DNA of 64,000 nt from Rhodococcoides kroppenstedtii (GCF_900111805.1 NZ_FOJN01000006.1:124001-188000); one strand, 5' to 3'. Numbered from the stretch's first letter, positions 24,402 to 33,439 are shown. Notes: generated from the letters alone by a model not told the origin. Translations and numbers: made by a program.

Positions 24402-25211
24402 TCACTCGTCCGGATCGAACCGGTCGACGTACACGAACGCGCCGTCCGGGCCGGCCGTGAAGTAGCCGTCCTCGTTGTCGTCGTTGCTCGCATGGAGCAT
24501 CACGCGCGGGCCGGAGTCGTCGGCGCCGAGGGAGAAGTACATCGAGTCGATGCGGTCGAGATTCAGCGACTCCGACGCGCCGGCTATCAGCCCGCCGAGC
24601 ACCTCCGGCCGGAACACGGCCAGGTCGACGGCGACGGTGTCCGACGATCGGTCGCCGGCGAAGCCGTCCCGCCATTCCCCGTCGCGGTAGGTGTACGAGA
24701 CGTCCTTGCGCGGCGCGTCGGGATCCTGGACGTCGACGACGACGTAGTCCGGATAGAACAGCACCGAGTCGACCGTCGTGCTCCCGGTGCGCGACGGAAC
24801 GGCGGCGAGCACGTCGGCGATGGCCTGCGGGGCGAGGTAGCCGGCCGACCCGTAGACCGACGTCGGATCGTCGCTGCGAACGTAGGCCCGGATGCCGGCC
24901 GCGATCCCGACGATCGTCAGGATCACCACCAGGACGGCGCCGTCCACGACGACGAGGACGCCGCGTCCCGACACGGCGCCGGGCGGCAGGGCTCGGGGCA
25001 GCACGACCGGCGCGAGCCGCGAGTCGCCCTGCAGATCGTCGACGAGGTCGTGGAGGTCCCCCAGGGTCCGGGCGTCGGTGGCCAGCCCGATGCGCAGGGC
25101 ATGTTCCTCGGCATCGAGTTGCCCGTCGTCGCGCGCCCGGTCGAGTTCGGCGCAGGCGTCCACGCGGTCCTGGTCGCGGGCCCTCGTACCCGCAGGTCGG
25201 CCGATCGCCAC
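24402..25211 (-). CDS. DUF1707 membrane protein, paralogue
   Basis: A 269-residue paralogue of the downstream gene with the same plan. A diverged DUF1707 helix pair (DRVDACAELDRARDDGQLDAEEHALRIG, TLGDLHDLVDDLQ) is at residues 14-62. A helix at about 83-108 (VLVVVDGAVLVVILTIVGIAAG) precedes an extracytoplasmic domain with VDSVLFYPDYVVVDVQDPDAP and YTYRDGEWRDG. The GTG start at 25211 is the best available; there is no strong ribosome site. It sits between an M23 lipoprotein gene (28 bp upstream) and its paralogue, and likely forms an operon with both. Function unknown. Confidence 0.7.
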   Translation of the reverse strand: MAIGRPAGTRARDQDRVDACAELDRARDDGQLDAEEHALRIGLATDARTLGDLHDLVDDLQGDSRLAPVVLPRALPPGAVSGRGVLVVVDGAVLVVILTIVGIAAGIRAYVRSDDPTSVYGSAGYLAPQAIADVLAAVPSRTGSTTVDSVLFYPDYVVVDVQDPDAPRKDVSYTYRDGEWRDGFAGDRSSDTVAVDLAVFRPEVLGGLIAGASESLNLDRIDSMYFSLGADDSGPRVMLHASNDDNEDGYFTAGPDGAFVYVDRFDPDE

Positions 25212-25239
25212 GCGGAGATACTACGACCGAGCGGCGGTC

Positions 25240-26517
25240 TCAGTCGAAGGTCGTGACGTCGAGATACAGCGGGAGTTCGCCGGTCCGCCGCCCGGTCTCG
25301 GTGGTGGACGTGGGCACGGGTCCACCGGTGCGCTCGAGTTCCTCGATGCTGTCGTCGCCGACCACCTGCCCGGTGAGGTCGAACGCGCTGAACACGAACG
25401 GCAACCCGTTGGACGCGAGCGGATCGGGCCCGTCCATGACATGGAAGTGCAGGTGCGCTGCCGACGAGTTGCCCGAGTTGCCGAGCTTCGCGATCGACTG
25501 TCCCCGGGTGAGCGAATCCCCCGGCTGCACCGTGATCGATCCCGGCTGCAGGTGTGCGTACAGCGCGTAGTTGCCGTTGCCGAGGTCCTGCACCACGTGG
25601 TTGCCCGCGTACTCGGTGACCTTCAGGCCGCTGGGGTTGCTGCCGGGCGTCTGTTCGGGCAGGTCGTCGACCACCGCGACCACCGGCCCGTCCCCAGCGG
25701 CGAGGATGTCGGCGCCGAAGTAGGGATAGGTCTCGTTCCGTGTCGGATCTCCGACGTAGAGCTTGCCGTCGGCGTCGAGTTGCACGTAGTCGATCGCGAA
25801 GCGTTCGGCGGCCCAGAACTGCCCGGCAAGCGGACTGACGGCCCCGCGGTGCGCCGAGACCACGCAGCACCCGTTGCCGTCGAGCCACCCCGGACCGCGC
25901 ACCGGCGGGGCGACCTCGATCGGGGTGCGCGTCGAGACGGCGACGGGCGCGACGGTCTCGGTGATCGTCTCGGGAAGCAGCGGGTCGGACGGCGTCTCCG
26001 GAATCACGGTCAGGACGTGCTCGAGCGACGACGGCGCCGTCGCACCCTCGTCCAGCGCGACGTCCAGCCAGAGTCGGCCGGCCTGGCCGGGACCGAAGGT
26101 GGCCGTCGGCTCGGGTTGCCCGAACACCCGCATCCACTGGGGAAGCGCCTCGGCGTCCAGGGTCAGCAGTTCCTCGCCGTCGGCGCGCACGACGGCCTCG
26201 CGCACCGTCATGTTCTGCGAGGTGGCGTTGGTCAGTTCCACCTCGTAGACGAGATGGGTTCGGCCGTCGGTGGCCGGGACGGGGACCGGCTCGTGAAGAA
26301 CGGTCCCGACGATCGGCGTGATGGTCACCTCCGCGGCGGACGCCGCGGCCGAGGCGGTGGCCGACGACGCGGACGCGGTGGTGCTCGATGCGGTGGTGCT
26401 CGATGCGGTGGAGTTCTCGGACGGAGTGACGGACGACTCGGTCCCACAGGCGACGAGGAGAATCCCCGCCACGGCGACATACCCTGCCGCCAGAGGGTGA
26501 CGACCCCCGGTGAACAT
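25240..26517 (-). CDS. M23-family (LytM-like) metallopeptidase lipoprotein
   Basis: A 425-residue envelope protein. Residues 1-25 are a lipoprotein signal with lipobox LVAC (GYVAVAGILLVACGTE), followed by a long Ser/Thr/Ala-rich spacer (about 26-60) that could span the wall. A beta-rich domain (about 65-200) precedes the C-terminal M23 domain. That domain has SAHRG...FAIDYVQLD, YALYAHLQPGSITVQPGD and the HxH motif AAHLHFHVMDG, so the zinc ligands (H, D, HxH) seem intact and the enzyme should cleave peptidoglycan stem or bridge peptides. The ATG at 26517 is the first giving a proper signal peptide. It is divergent from the DUF5318 gene and upstream of two DUF1707 genes. Confidence 0.82.
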   Translation of the reverse strand: MFTGGRHPLAAGYVAVAGILLVACGTESSVTPSENSTASSTTASSTTASASSATASAAASAAEVTITPIVGTVLHEPVPVPATDGRTHLVYEVELTNATSQNMTVREAVVRADGEELLTLDAEALPQWMRVFGQPEPTATFGPGQAGRLWLDVALDEGATAPSSLEHVLTVIPETPSDPLLPETITETVAPVAVSTRTPIEVAPPVRGPGWLDGNGCCVVSAHRGAVSPLAGQFWAAERFAIDYVQLDADGKLYVGDPTRNETYPYFGADILAAGDGPVVAVVDDLPEQTPGSNPSGLKVTEYAGNHVVQDLGNGNYALYAHLQPGSITVQPGDSLTRGQSIAKLGNSGNSSAAHLHFHVMDGPDPLASNGLPFVFSAFDLTGQVVGDDSIEELERTGGPVPTSTTETGRRTGELPLYLDVTTFD

Positions 26518-26652
26518 GGCGAACAGTGTGCGCCACCAGCGGCGAACCCGGGTCGGAACGATCGGTCCGATCGTCGATTCATCCGGTCGACGGACGCGGA
26601 CCCGGGGTCCGTCACGGACCGGCGGCGACGGGGCGCACGTACTCTGGACGTC

Positions 26653-27072
26653 GTGCGATTCGAACGGCAGGTGGTGGACTACGCGTTGCAGCGCAAGTCG
26701 CTGCTCGCCGAGGTGTACTCGGGTCGCACCGCCGTCGCCCAGGTCTGTGATGCGGATCCCTACCTGTTGCGTGCGGCCAAGTTCCACGGGCGCCCCTCCA
26801 CGGTGGCCTGCCCGATCTGCCGCAAGGAACAGCTCACCCTCGTGTCCTGGGTGTTCGGGGAGAAGTTGGGCCAGATGAACGGCTCCGCGCGATCCGCCGA
26901 GGACCTGGGCCGACTGGCCGCCACGCAGGAGGAATTCTCCGTGCACGTGGTCGAGGTCTGCCGTACGTGCAGTTGGAACCATCTCGTCCAGTCGTATGTA
27001 CTGGGCAGTGCACCGGCCCCCACCCGCCCTCGCACCCGTAGTACCGGCCGTCGCCGCACGGCCAGCGAGTGA
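26653..27072 (+). CDS. DUF5318 family zinc-ribbon-like protein (Rv0049 orthologue by position)
   Basis: A 139-residue protein conserved in Mycobacteriales directly upstream of ponA. It opens with VRFERQVVDYALQRKSLLAEVYSGRTAVAQVCDADPYLLRAAKFHG and has two Cys pairs, CPICRKE and CRTCSW, that probably bind a zinc ion. The GTG at 26653 begins the conserved part. It lies 130 bp before ponA. Molecular function unknown; constant linkage with the class A PBP suggests a role in cell-wall growth. Confidence 0.85.
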   Translation: MRFERQVVDYALQRKSLLAEVYSGRTAVAQVCDADPYLLRAAKFHGRPSTVACPICRKEQLTLVSWVFGEKLGQMNGSARSAEDLGRLAATQEEFSVHVVEVCRTCSWNHLVQSYVLGSAPAPTRPRTRSTGRRRTASE

Positions 27073-27202
27073 CCGGGAGAGGTGATCGGCGGTACCGTCC
27101 GCCGAGAACCGACGGGCGGGCACCCCAGCCGGGACCCGCTCGCGCTCAGCGGACAACCGACGCCGACGTCCTCGTCGTGCGTCCCGACAGTGGAGTACGT
27201 CA

Positions 27203-30076
27203 GTGACCACCCCCTACGACGGGTCCCGCGACGACGGGGCCGGCGCGGGTAACGACCGTCCTCGCAGCGACGGCCCGGGCTACGACGACCGCTACCGCGA
27301 CGACCGCGACGACTACCGGCCGCGTCACCAGCTGCCCGACGACCAGCCGCCGCGTTCCCCGATGCCGCCCCGGCGGGGCGACGGCCCGGGGCAGTACCGC
27401 GGGTCGTACGGCCCCCCGCCGCAGGGGCGCCCGCCGCAGGGTCCGCCTCAGGGCCCGCCGCCGCAGTACCGGGCGCCGCGTCCGGCGTACGGGACCGGGG
27501 AGACACCACCGAGGTACGACGACGGCTACCGCGCGCGCCCGGCCGGCCCGCCGCCGGGGCCACGTCGGTACGACGACACCGGATACATCGCCGGCGCCGG
27601 TGCGGTGGGGGGCGCCGGTGCGGCGGGAGCCGCGTACTCGCAGGCCCGCCCGCCTCGCGACGACGCCCCGACGTCCGGTTACGGACGCGGCGAGTACGAC
27701 CGTGACGACAGGGCCCCGTCCGGCCGTGACGACAGGGCCCCGTCCGGCCGTGACGACAGGGCCGCGTCCGGCCGTGACGAGGACAGTGCACGGTTCGGTG
27801 GAGGACCCACCGAACCGCCATCAGGAGGTAGGACCACGAAGACCGCGAAGAAGTCCCCCTGGCGCACCGTGCGACGCACGGCCTACGCCCTGGTCGCGCT
27901 CGGACTGATCGTGCCGATCCTTGCGTTCATGGTGGCGTACGTGATCGAGGACGTCCCACGTCCCGGTGACATCAAGACCAACCAGGTGGCCACGATCCTG
28001 GCGTCCGACGGGACGTCCGTCCTCGGCACCGTGGTGCCGCCGGAGGGCAACCGCACCGACGTCGAGATCGGCCAGATTCCCGAGCACGTCCGCAACGCGG
28101 TGCTGTCCGCGGAGGACCGGGACTTCTACTCCAACCCGGGCTTCTCGGTGTCCGGCTTCGCGCGCGCCGCGCGAGACAACGTCCTGGGCCGCGACAGCGC
28201 CGGCGGCGGCTCCACCATCACCCAGCAGTACGTGAAGAACGCGCTGGTCGGGTCGGAGCGCACGCTCACCCGCAAGATGCGGGAGCTGGTCATCTCCTCG
28301 AAGATGGCCCGGCAGTGGACCAAGGACGACATCCTCGCCGCCTACCTCAACACCATCTACTTCGGTCGTGGCGCGTACGGCATCGCCGCCGCGTCCAAGG
28401 CGTACTTCGACAAGCCCGTCGAGGCGCTGAGCGTCGAGGAGGGCGCGGTGCTGGCCGCGATCATCCAGCAGCCCTCGGGTCTCGATCCGGAGAACAATCC
28501 GGTCGGTGCCCAGAGCCGATGGAACTACGTGCTCGACGGCATGGTGACCATGGGTGCGCTCGACCAGGGCGCACGGTCGGCCATGCAGTACCCCGCCACC
28601 CGGCCGCTGGCGTCCGTCAACAGCGGCGACGCCACCGACGCGGGCCCCAACGGGTTGATCAAGACGCAGGTGTTGCGCGAGCTGTCGTCGTCGGGCATCA
28701 GCGAGCAGGACCTGAACACGGCCGGGCTGCAGATCACCACCACGATCGACCCGCAGGACCAGCAGGCCGCGATCGACGCCGTGAACCGCAACATGGAGGG
28801 CGAGCCGTCGGAGTTGCGGACGGCGTCGGTGTCCATCGATCCGCGCACGGGTGCGGTGAAGTCCTACTACGGCGGGGCCGACGGCCGCGGCTTCGACTTC
28901 GCGCAGTCCGGTCTGCAGACCGGCTCGTCGTTCAAGGTGTTCGGTCTCGCCGCAGCGCTCGACCAGGGCATCCCGCTGTCGCAGACGTACGACAGCTCCC
29001 CGCTCACCGTCAACGGCATCTCCATCGGCAACGTCGAGGGCGAGTCCTGCGGTACGTGCACCATCGCCGAAGCGCTCAAGCGGTCGTTGAACACGAGCTT
29101 CTATCGCCTGCAGCTGGGTCTCGACGGCGGCCCGCAGGCCGTCGCCGACATGGCACACCGGCTCGGTATCCCGGAAGAGGTCGAGGGCATCGGACCGACG
29201 CTCACCGAGCCGAACGGCGCCGGCCCCAACAACGGCATCATCCTGGGCCAGTACCAGTCGCGCGTGATCGACATGGCCAGCGCGTACGCGACCCTGGCCG
29301 CCTCGGGCACCTACCACGCACCGCACTTCGTGCAGCGCGTCGTCACCGCCGACGGCACCGTCCTGCTCGACCGCGGCACCGAGCCCGGCGAGCAGCGGGT
29401 CGACCCGAACGTCGCGGACAACGTGACCGCCGCCATGCGGCCCATCGCCGGTTACTCCAACGGCCACAACCTCGCCGGCGGGCGGCCGTCGGCCGCCAAG
29501 ACGGGCACCGCGCAGCTCGGCGACACCGGGGAGAACAAGGACGCGTGGATGGTCGGATACACCCCGTCGCTCGCGACCGCGGTCTGGGTGGGCACCGAGC
29601 AGGGCCTGCCGCTCCGCAACGTCTACGGCGGGCCGATCTACGGATCCGGTCTGCCCTCGGATATCTGGAAGGACACCCTCGACGGGTCGCTCGAGGGCAC
29701 CGAGGTCGAGTCGTTCCCCGCCCCGGGAGCGATCGCCGGGCAGGCCGGTGTGCCGCAGTACTCCGCGCCGGCCCCGACGCGGGCGCCGGTGGCCACCACG
29801 TTCGAAGCGCCGTCCGCACCGCCCACGACGGAGGCTCCGCCCCCGCAGGTCGTCGTCCCCTCCCAGGTCGAGATCCTGCCGGGTATCACCATTCCGGTAC
29901 CCGGACTCGCACCGGCGGCCACGACCACCGCGCCGGGTGCGGAACCGGGTGCCGGTGCCGGTGGAGGCACCGGAGCGGGTGAGGACACAGGCGGTGGTGC
30001 CGGTGCCGGTGCGGGTGCCGAAGGTGGCGCCGGTGCCGGTGCGGGCCAACCGCCGGCCGCGTCGCCCGGCGGCTAG
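27203..30076 (+). CDS. ponA: Bifunctional class A penicillin-binding protein (PonA1-like)
   Basis: Polymerises and cross-links peptidoglycan at the cell surface. 957 residues: a disordered cytoplasmic N-tail rich in Pro, Gly, Arg and Asp (1-215) with three tandem copies of RDDRAPSG; one helix at about 228-250; the GT51 glycosyltransferase with VLSAEDRDFYSNPG (catalytic Glu about 304) and STITQQYVKNAL; then the transpeptidase. The transpeptidase has SSFK (Ser575, Lys578), SLNTSFY (SxN) and KTGTAQLG (Lys766). The last about 110 residues are a Pro/Ala/Gly/Thr-rich exported tail. There is no PASTA domain. The start is GTG. A mannosyltransferase-like gene begins 2 bp after the stop. Place and plan match M. 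tuberculosis ponA1 (Rv0050). Confidence 0.93.
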   Translation: MTTPYDGSRDDGAGAGNDRPRSDGPGYDDRYRDDRDDYRPRHQLPDDQPPRSPMPPRRGDGPGQYRGSYGPPPQGRPPQGPPQGPPPQYRAPRPAYGTGETPPRYDDGYRARPAGPPPGPRRYDDTGYIAGAGAVGGAGAAGAAYSQARPPRDDAPTSGYGRGEYDRDDRAPSGRDDRAPSGRDDRAASGRDEDSARFGGGPTEPPSGGRTTKTAKKSPWRTVRRTAYALVALGLIVPILAFMVAYVIEDVPRPGDIKTNQVATILASDGTSVLGTVVPPEGNRTDVEIGQIPEHVRNAVLSAEDRDFYSNPGFSVSGFARAARDNVLGRDSAGGGSTITQQYVKNALVGSERTLTRKMRELVISSKMARQWTKDDILAAYLNTIYFGRGAYGIAAASKAYFDKPVEALSVEEGAVLAAIIQQPSGLDPENNPVGAQSRWNYVLDGMVTMGALDQGARSAMQYPATRPLASVNSGDATDAGPNGLIKTQVLRELSSSGISEQDLNTAGLQITTTIDPQDQQAAIDAVNRNMEGEPSELRTASVSIDPRTGAVKSYYGGADGRGFDFAQSGLQTGSSFKVFGLAAALDQGIPLSQTYDSSPLTVNGISIGNVEGESCGTCTIAEALKRSLNTSFYRLQLGLDGGPQAVADMAHRLGIPEEVEGIGPTLTEPNGAGPNNGIILGQYQSRVIDMASAYATLAASGTYHAPHFVQRVVTADGTVLLDRGTEPGEQRVDPNVADNVTAAMRPIAGYSNGHNLAGGRPSAAKTGTAQLGDTGENKDAWMVGYTPSLATAVWVGTEQGLPLRNVYGGPIYGSGLPSDIWKDTLDGSLEGTEVESFPAPGAIAGQAGVPQYSAPAPTRAPVATTFEAPSAPPTTEAPPPQVVVPSQVEILPGITIPVPGLAPAATTTAPGAEPGAGAGGGTGAGEDTGGGAGAGAGAEGGAGAGAGQPPAASPGG
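27701..27772 (+). repeat. Three tandem 24-bp repeats inside ponA
   Basis: Three head-to-tail 24-bp units (27701-27724, 27725-27748, 27749-27772) encode RDDRAPSG, RDDRAPSG and RDDRAASG in the cytoplasmic tail of the PBP. The first two are identical and the third differs by one base. A fourth unit degenerates after CGTGACGA. The array could vary in copy number by slippage. Confidence 0.9.
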
Positions 30077-30078
30077 GG

Positions 30079-31707
30079 GTGCCGGGCAGGCCGGAGGCCG
30101 GTCGTGGGGTGGCTGGGTCGGCCGGTCCGGAGGTCGAGCAGGCGTTGCTCGCGAGTGCGGGCACGTTGGCGAAGGACCGCCGCTCGGCCCGCTGGCGTGA
30201 CCTGCCGAGCCGGACGGACCCGATGGTGGCGGAGTTGTCGTCGGTGGTCGGCGGCCCGGTCGGTCGGCACGCGATGGTCGGACGTCAGCGTCGGATCACG
30301 CCGCTGCGCGTGATTTTCGCGTTCACGGTGGTGTTCCTGGCGCTCGGGTGGTTCGGCAAGGCCGCGTGTATCCAGCAGTCACCGGGCGGTCCGGACGGTC
30401 AGCTCGGCCTGGACTGGAGCGGCAGTCGGCAATACACCGCGATGTGTTACTCGGACATCGTTCCGCTGTACGGCGCGGAGCGGCTGAACGAGGGGGCGCT
30501 GCCCTACAAGAAGTCGTGGGAGGAGACGGGTCCGTACGGGACCACGATCACCCGCTACATGGAGTATCCGGTCGTCGCCGGGATGTACCAGTACGTGTCG
30601 ATGCAGGTGGCGCACGCGTGGGCCGCAGTGCCGTGGCTGCCGCAGGCGCTCACGGTCGCTCTCTACTTCAACGTGGTGGCGTTCGGTGCGGCGCTGGCGT
30701 GGATCGTCACGATCTGGGCGACGACGATGCTGGCGGGTCGACGCGTGTGGGATGCCGCGCTGGCCGCCGCCTCACCGCTGGTGGTCGTTCACGTCTTCAC
30801 CAATTTCGATGCTCTCGCCACGGCGTTCGCGTCGGGCGGTCTGCTGGCGTGGGCGCGTCGTCGACCGGTCCTGGCCGGGGTGTTGCTGGGATTGGGCGGG
30901 GCGACCAAGCTGTACCCGCTGTTCCTGCTCGGCCCCCTGCTGGTGCTCTGTGTGCGCACCGGGACGCTCGCCTTCTGGGCGCGTGCCACGGCGGCGGCCG
31001 CGGCCACGTGGTTCGCGGTGAATCTGCCGATCGCACTGCTGTTTCCGCGCGGGTGGGCCGAGTTCTTCCGCCTGAACTCCGATCGCGGTGCAGATCCGGA
31101 TTCGATCTACAACGTGATCTCGTCGTTCACCGGGTGGTCGGGATTCGACGGTCCGCTCGGTCCGGGTGAGAAGCCGGTGATCCTCAATGCCGTGACGGCC
31201 CTGCTGTTCCTGGCGGTGTGCCTCGCGGTGGCCTACGTGGGGATGACCGCGCCGCGACGTCCGCGGGTGGCGTCGTTGTGCTTCCTCGTGGTCGCCGGGT
31301 TCCTGCTCACCAACAAGGTGTGGAGTCCGCAGTACTCGCTGTGGCTGGTGCCGCTGGCCGTGCTCGCACTGCCCCATCGCCGAATCCTGTTGACGTGGAT
31401 GACGATCGACGCTCTGGTGTGGGTGCCGCGCATGATGTACTACCTCGGGGTGAGCAACAAGGGTCTGCCCGAGCAGTACTTCACCGCGACGGTCCTGCTG
31501 CGGGATCTCGCCGTGATCGGTCTGTGCGCGATGATCGTGTGGCAGATCTACCGTCCCGCCGAGGATCTGGTGCGCCGCAGCGGTGACGACGACCCCGCCG
31601 GCGGGGTGCTCGACGAAGCGCCGGACGCCTACCCGGATCGAGTTCCTGCGTGGCTGCGGCCGCGCGCCGTCACGGCACCACCGTCACGGGCCACCGCCCC
31701 AGTTTGA
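30079..31707 (+). CDS. GT87/DUF2029 membrane glycosyltransferase (Rv0051-like)
   Basis: A 542-residue polytopic membrane protein of the polyprenyl-phosphate-dependent mannosyltransferase class (GT-C fold). A cytoplasmic N-tail of about 70 residues precedes about ten helices. Conserved features: the extracytoplasmic loop AMCYSDIVPLYGAERLNEGALPY (Asp near the first loop is the GT-C catalytic candidate), MEYPVVAGMYQYV, GATKLYPLFLLGPLL and NKVWSPQYSLWLVPL. The GTG start is 2 bp after the ponA stop, so it is translationally coupled. Its last 38 bp overlap the convergent usp gene. A paralogue is at 45731-47089. Probably adds mannose to a lipid or cell-wall glycan; the acceptor is not known. Confidence 0.85.
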   Translation: MPGRPEAGRGVAGSAGPEVEQALLASAGTLAKDRRSARWRDLPSRTDPMVAELSSVVGGPVGRHAMVGRQRRITPLRVIFAFTVVFLALGWFGKAACIQQSPGGPDGQLGLDWSGSRQYTAMCYSDIVPLYGAERLNEGALPYKKSWEETGPYGTTITRYMEYPVVAGMYQYVSMQVAHAWAAVPWLPQALTVALYFNVVAFGAALAWIVTIWATTMLAGRRVWDAALAAASPLVVVHVFTNFDALATAFASGGLLAWARRRPVLAGVLLGLGGATKLYPLFLLGPLLVLCVRTGTLAFWARATAAAAATWFAVNLPIALLFPRGWAEFFRLNSDRGADPDSIYNVISSFTGWSGFDGPLGPGEKPVILNAVTALLFLAVCLAVAYVGMTAPRRPRVASLCFLVVAGFLLTNKVWSPQYSLWLVPLAVLALPHRRILLTWMTIDALVWVPRMMYYLGVSNKGLPEQYFTATVLLRDLAVIGLCAMIVWQIYRPAEDLVRRSGDDDPAGGVLDEAPDAYPDRVPAWLRPRAVTAPPSRATAPV

Positions 31708-32119
31708 CCAGCCGCACGGCCACCGACCCGAAGATGCGATGGCCGGCGCGTTCGCTGGTGCCCACCACGATGGCGTCGGCCCGCAGTTCGTCGGCCACGG
31801 CGGCCAGCCCGGTGGCGGGGTCGCCCCGGAACGTGCGGAACTCCCACGAGACGTGTTCCTGCTCGCCGAAGCGCAGCACGTGCTCCTTGATCTCGCCGAG
31901 CAGGTCGTCCGCGGCCTGGGTGCCCGAGTCGTACAGCACCCCGGACGCCTGGGCGAACGCTCCCGCACCGAGCGTCTGGACGTAGACCAGCACCAGTTTC
32001 GAGCGCTGTCGGCGGGCGGATCCCGCAGCGTATGCCGCTGCGCGCCAGGACGAGTCGGAGCCGTCCAGACCGACCACGATCAGCTTCGGCCCGTCCACGC
32101 CGTACTCGAACCCCGTCAC
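31670..32119 (-). CDS. Universal stress protein, single domain
   Basis: A 149-residue UspA protein: KLIVVGLDGSDSSWRAAAYAAG (first strand and Asp of the nucleotide site), middle GDPATGLAAVADELRADAIVVG, then SERAGHRIFGSVAVRLVKLGRWPVTVVP. The G-x2-G-x9-GS loop is altered: it lacks the first glycine pair and the terminal Ser, so ATP binding may be weak. The GTG start is at 32119. Its end overlaps the end of the GT87 gene by 38 bp on opposite strands. It marks the left edge of the Ter-type gene region. Confidence 0.82.
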   Translation of the reverse strand: MTGFEYGVDGPKLIVVGLDGSDSSWRAAAYAAGSARRQRSKLVLVYVQTLGAGAFAQASGVLYDSGTQAADDLLGEIKEHVLRFGEQEHVSWEFRTFRGDPATGLAAVADELRADAIVVGTSERAGHRIFGSVAVRLVKLGRWPVTVVP

Positions 32120-32155
32120 GGGTCCACCCTACGACTGCAGCGCGAACGGGCGGCA

Positions 32156-32188
32156 CCCCGATTGCGGGGCGGCGCCCCCGATCGGGGG
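32156..32188. terminator. Double hairpin after the TerD-fusion gene
   Basis: CCCCG-ATTG-CGGGG (32156-32169) and the palindrome CCCCCGATCGGGGG (32175-32188) lie within 55 bp downstream of the minus-strand terD fusion gene. GC-rich hairpins without a U-tract are the usual actinobacterial terminator. Confidence 0.6.
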
Positions 32189-32209
32189 AGCCCGATCGGA
32201 ACCGAGGAG

Positions 32210-33439
32210 CTACTGGAGGTAGGGCGCCAGTTGCGGCAGTGCCTCCCCGGCGTGCTTCGCCTGGATCCCGTCGCCGATGGCCTGCAGCTTCCACGTCCCG
32301 TCGGCCCGATAGACCTTGGCCATGACCAGGCCCGTGTACGGCATGCCGCCCTGCAGGGTGAAGCGCGCCAGCTCGGACCCGACGGGGGCGTCGACGAGGC
32401 GGGTGAAGGCGTTGGCCACCTGCTCGAACGTCTGCCCGCGGTAGGACGTCACGATGAAGACGATGGACGTCACCTGGGCGGGGACGCGGGTCAGGTCGAC
32501 GGTGATGACCTCGTCGTCGCCCTCGCCGTCGCCGGTCAGGTTGTCGCCCGCGTGCACGATGGAGCCGTCCTTCGACCGCAGCTGCCCGAAGTAGACGACG
32601 TCGGCATGGCGGGTTCCGGCGAACATCAACGCGGAGGCGTCGAGGTCGATGTTGGCGGTGCGACCACCGAAGAATCCGCCCGACTTCTTCACCGGGTCCC
32701 ACCCGAGGCCCATGCGGATCGTGGTGAGGGCGACGCCGCCGTCCTTCTTCAGAGTCACCTTCTGGCCCTTGGACAGACTGACCGGGCGAGCCTTGGTCAG
32801 GCTGACCTCGGGTGGGGTGGTGGGAGTAGGCGCAGGTGGGGAGGTGGGACTAGGCGCGGGCGGGGGTGTCGGCGCGGGCGGGGGCGTCGGCGCCGGCGGG
32901 GCCGCGGGGGCGGGCGGCGGGGTGGGCGCAGCCGGCGGGGTCGGTGTAGGCGCGTCGTCCACGCTGACTCCGTGGTCGCGCACCAGGGCCGCGAAACCGC
33001 CGGCGTAGCCCTGGCCGACGGCGCGGACCTTCCATCCGTCGCCGCGACGGTAGAGCTCGAGGGCGATGACGATGGATTCGGATGACAGTCCGTCGATGCG
33101 GTAGGCGAAGAGTTGCACCCCGGATCCGTCGAGGACGACGGCGGTGGGGGCGTCGAACCGGCCGAAGGTGGCCGTGGCGTCGTCGAGGGTGACGACGACG
33201 CGAATCTGCGCCACGTCGGCGGGAACGTCGGTGGTGGTGACGACGACCTGCTGGCCGTCGAGTTGGACGCCCGGTCCGGTGGGTTGGTTGAAGAAGACGA
33301 AATCGGCGTCGCTGCGCACTTTTCCGGCGTCGGTGACGAGCAGCGCGGAGACGTCGGACGGTGCGGACAGCTGCACTCCGACGCGCACGACGGGCGTGGT
33401 CAGCGGTGCGTTCTGGCCCTTGGTCAGCGGTGTGGACAC
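32210..33439 (-). CDS. Tandem TerD-domain protein with proline-rich linker
   Basis: 409 residues with two TerD (calcium-binding, tellurium-resistance) domains. Domain 1 (about 1-175) has VRVGVQLSAPSDVSALLVTDAGKVRSDADFVFFNQPT and LFAYRIDGL. A linker (about 177-232) of PTPTPPAAP/PPAPTPP repeats follows. Domain 2 (about 235-409) has SLSKGQKVTLKKDGG, IRMGLGWDP, IDLDASALMF, SIVHAGDNLTGDGEGDDEVITVDL and VYRADGTWKLQAIGDG. The DNLTGDGEGDDE segment is the Ca-binding signature and is intact only in domain 2. The start is GTG. TerD proteins are cytoplasmic stress proteins that associate with TerC at the membrane. It lies 36 bp downstream of the HAD gene, at the end of the Ter biosynthetic operon. Confidence 0.9.
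   Translation of the reverse strand: MSTPLTKGQNAPLTTPVVRVGVQLSAPSDVSALLVTDAGKVRSDADFVFFNQPTGPGVQLDGQQVVVTTTDVPADVAQIRVVVTLDDATATFGRFDAPTAVVLDGSGVQLFAYRIDGLSSESIVIALELYRRGDGWKVRAVGQGYAGGFAALVRDHGVSVDDAPTPTPPAAPTPPPAPAAPPAPTPPPAPTPPPAPSPTSPPAPTPTTPPEVSLTKARPVSLSKGQKVTLKKDGGVALTTIRMGLGWDPVKKSGGFFGGRTANIDLDASALMFAGTRHADVVYFGQLRSKDGSIVHAGDNLTGDGEGDDEVITVDLTRVPAQVTSIVFIVTSYRGQTFEQVANAFTRLVDAPVGSELARFTLQGGMPYTGLVMAKVYRADGTWKLQAIGDGIQAKHAGEALPQLAPYLQ

Noticed and set aside
27701-27772. Short direct repeats considered as a CRISPR-like array
   Set aside because: The units are contiguous without spacers and in frame within ponA; they are a coding tandem repeat.
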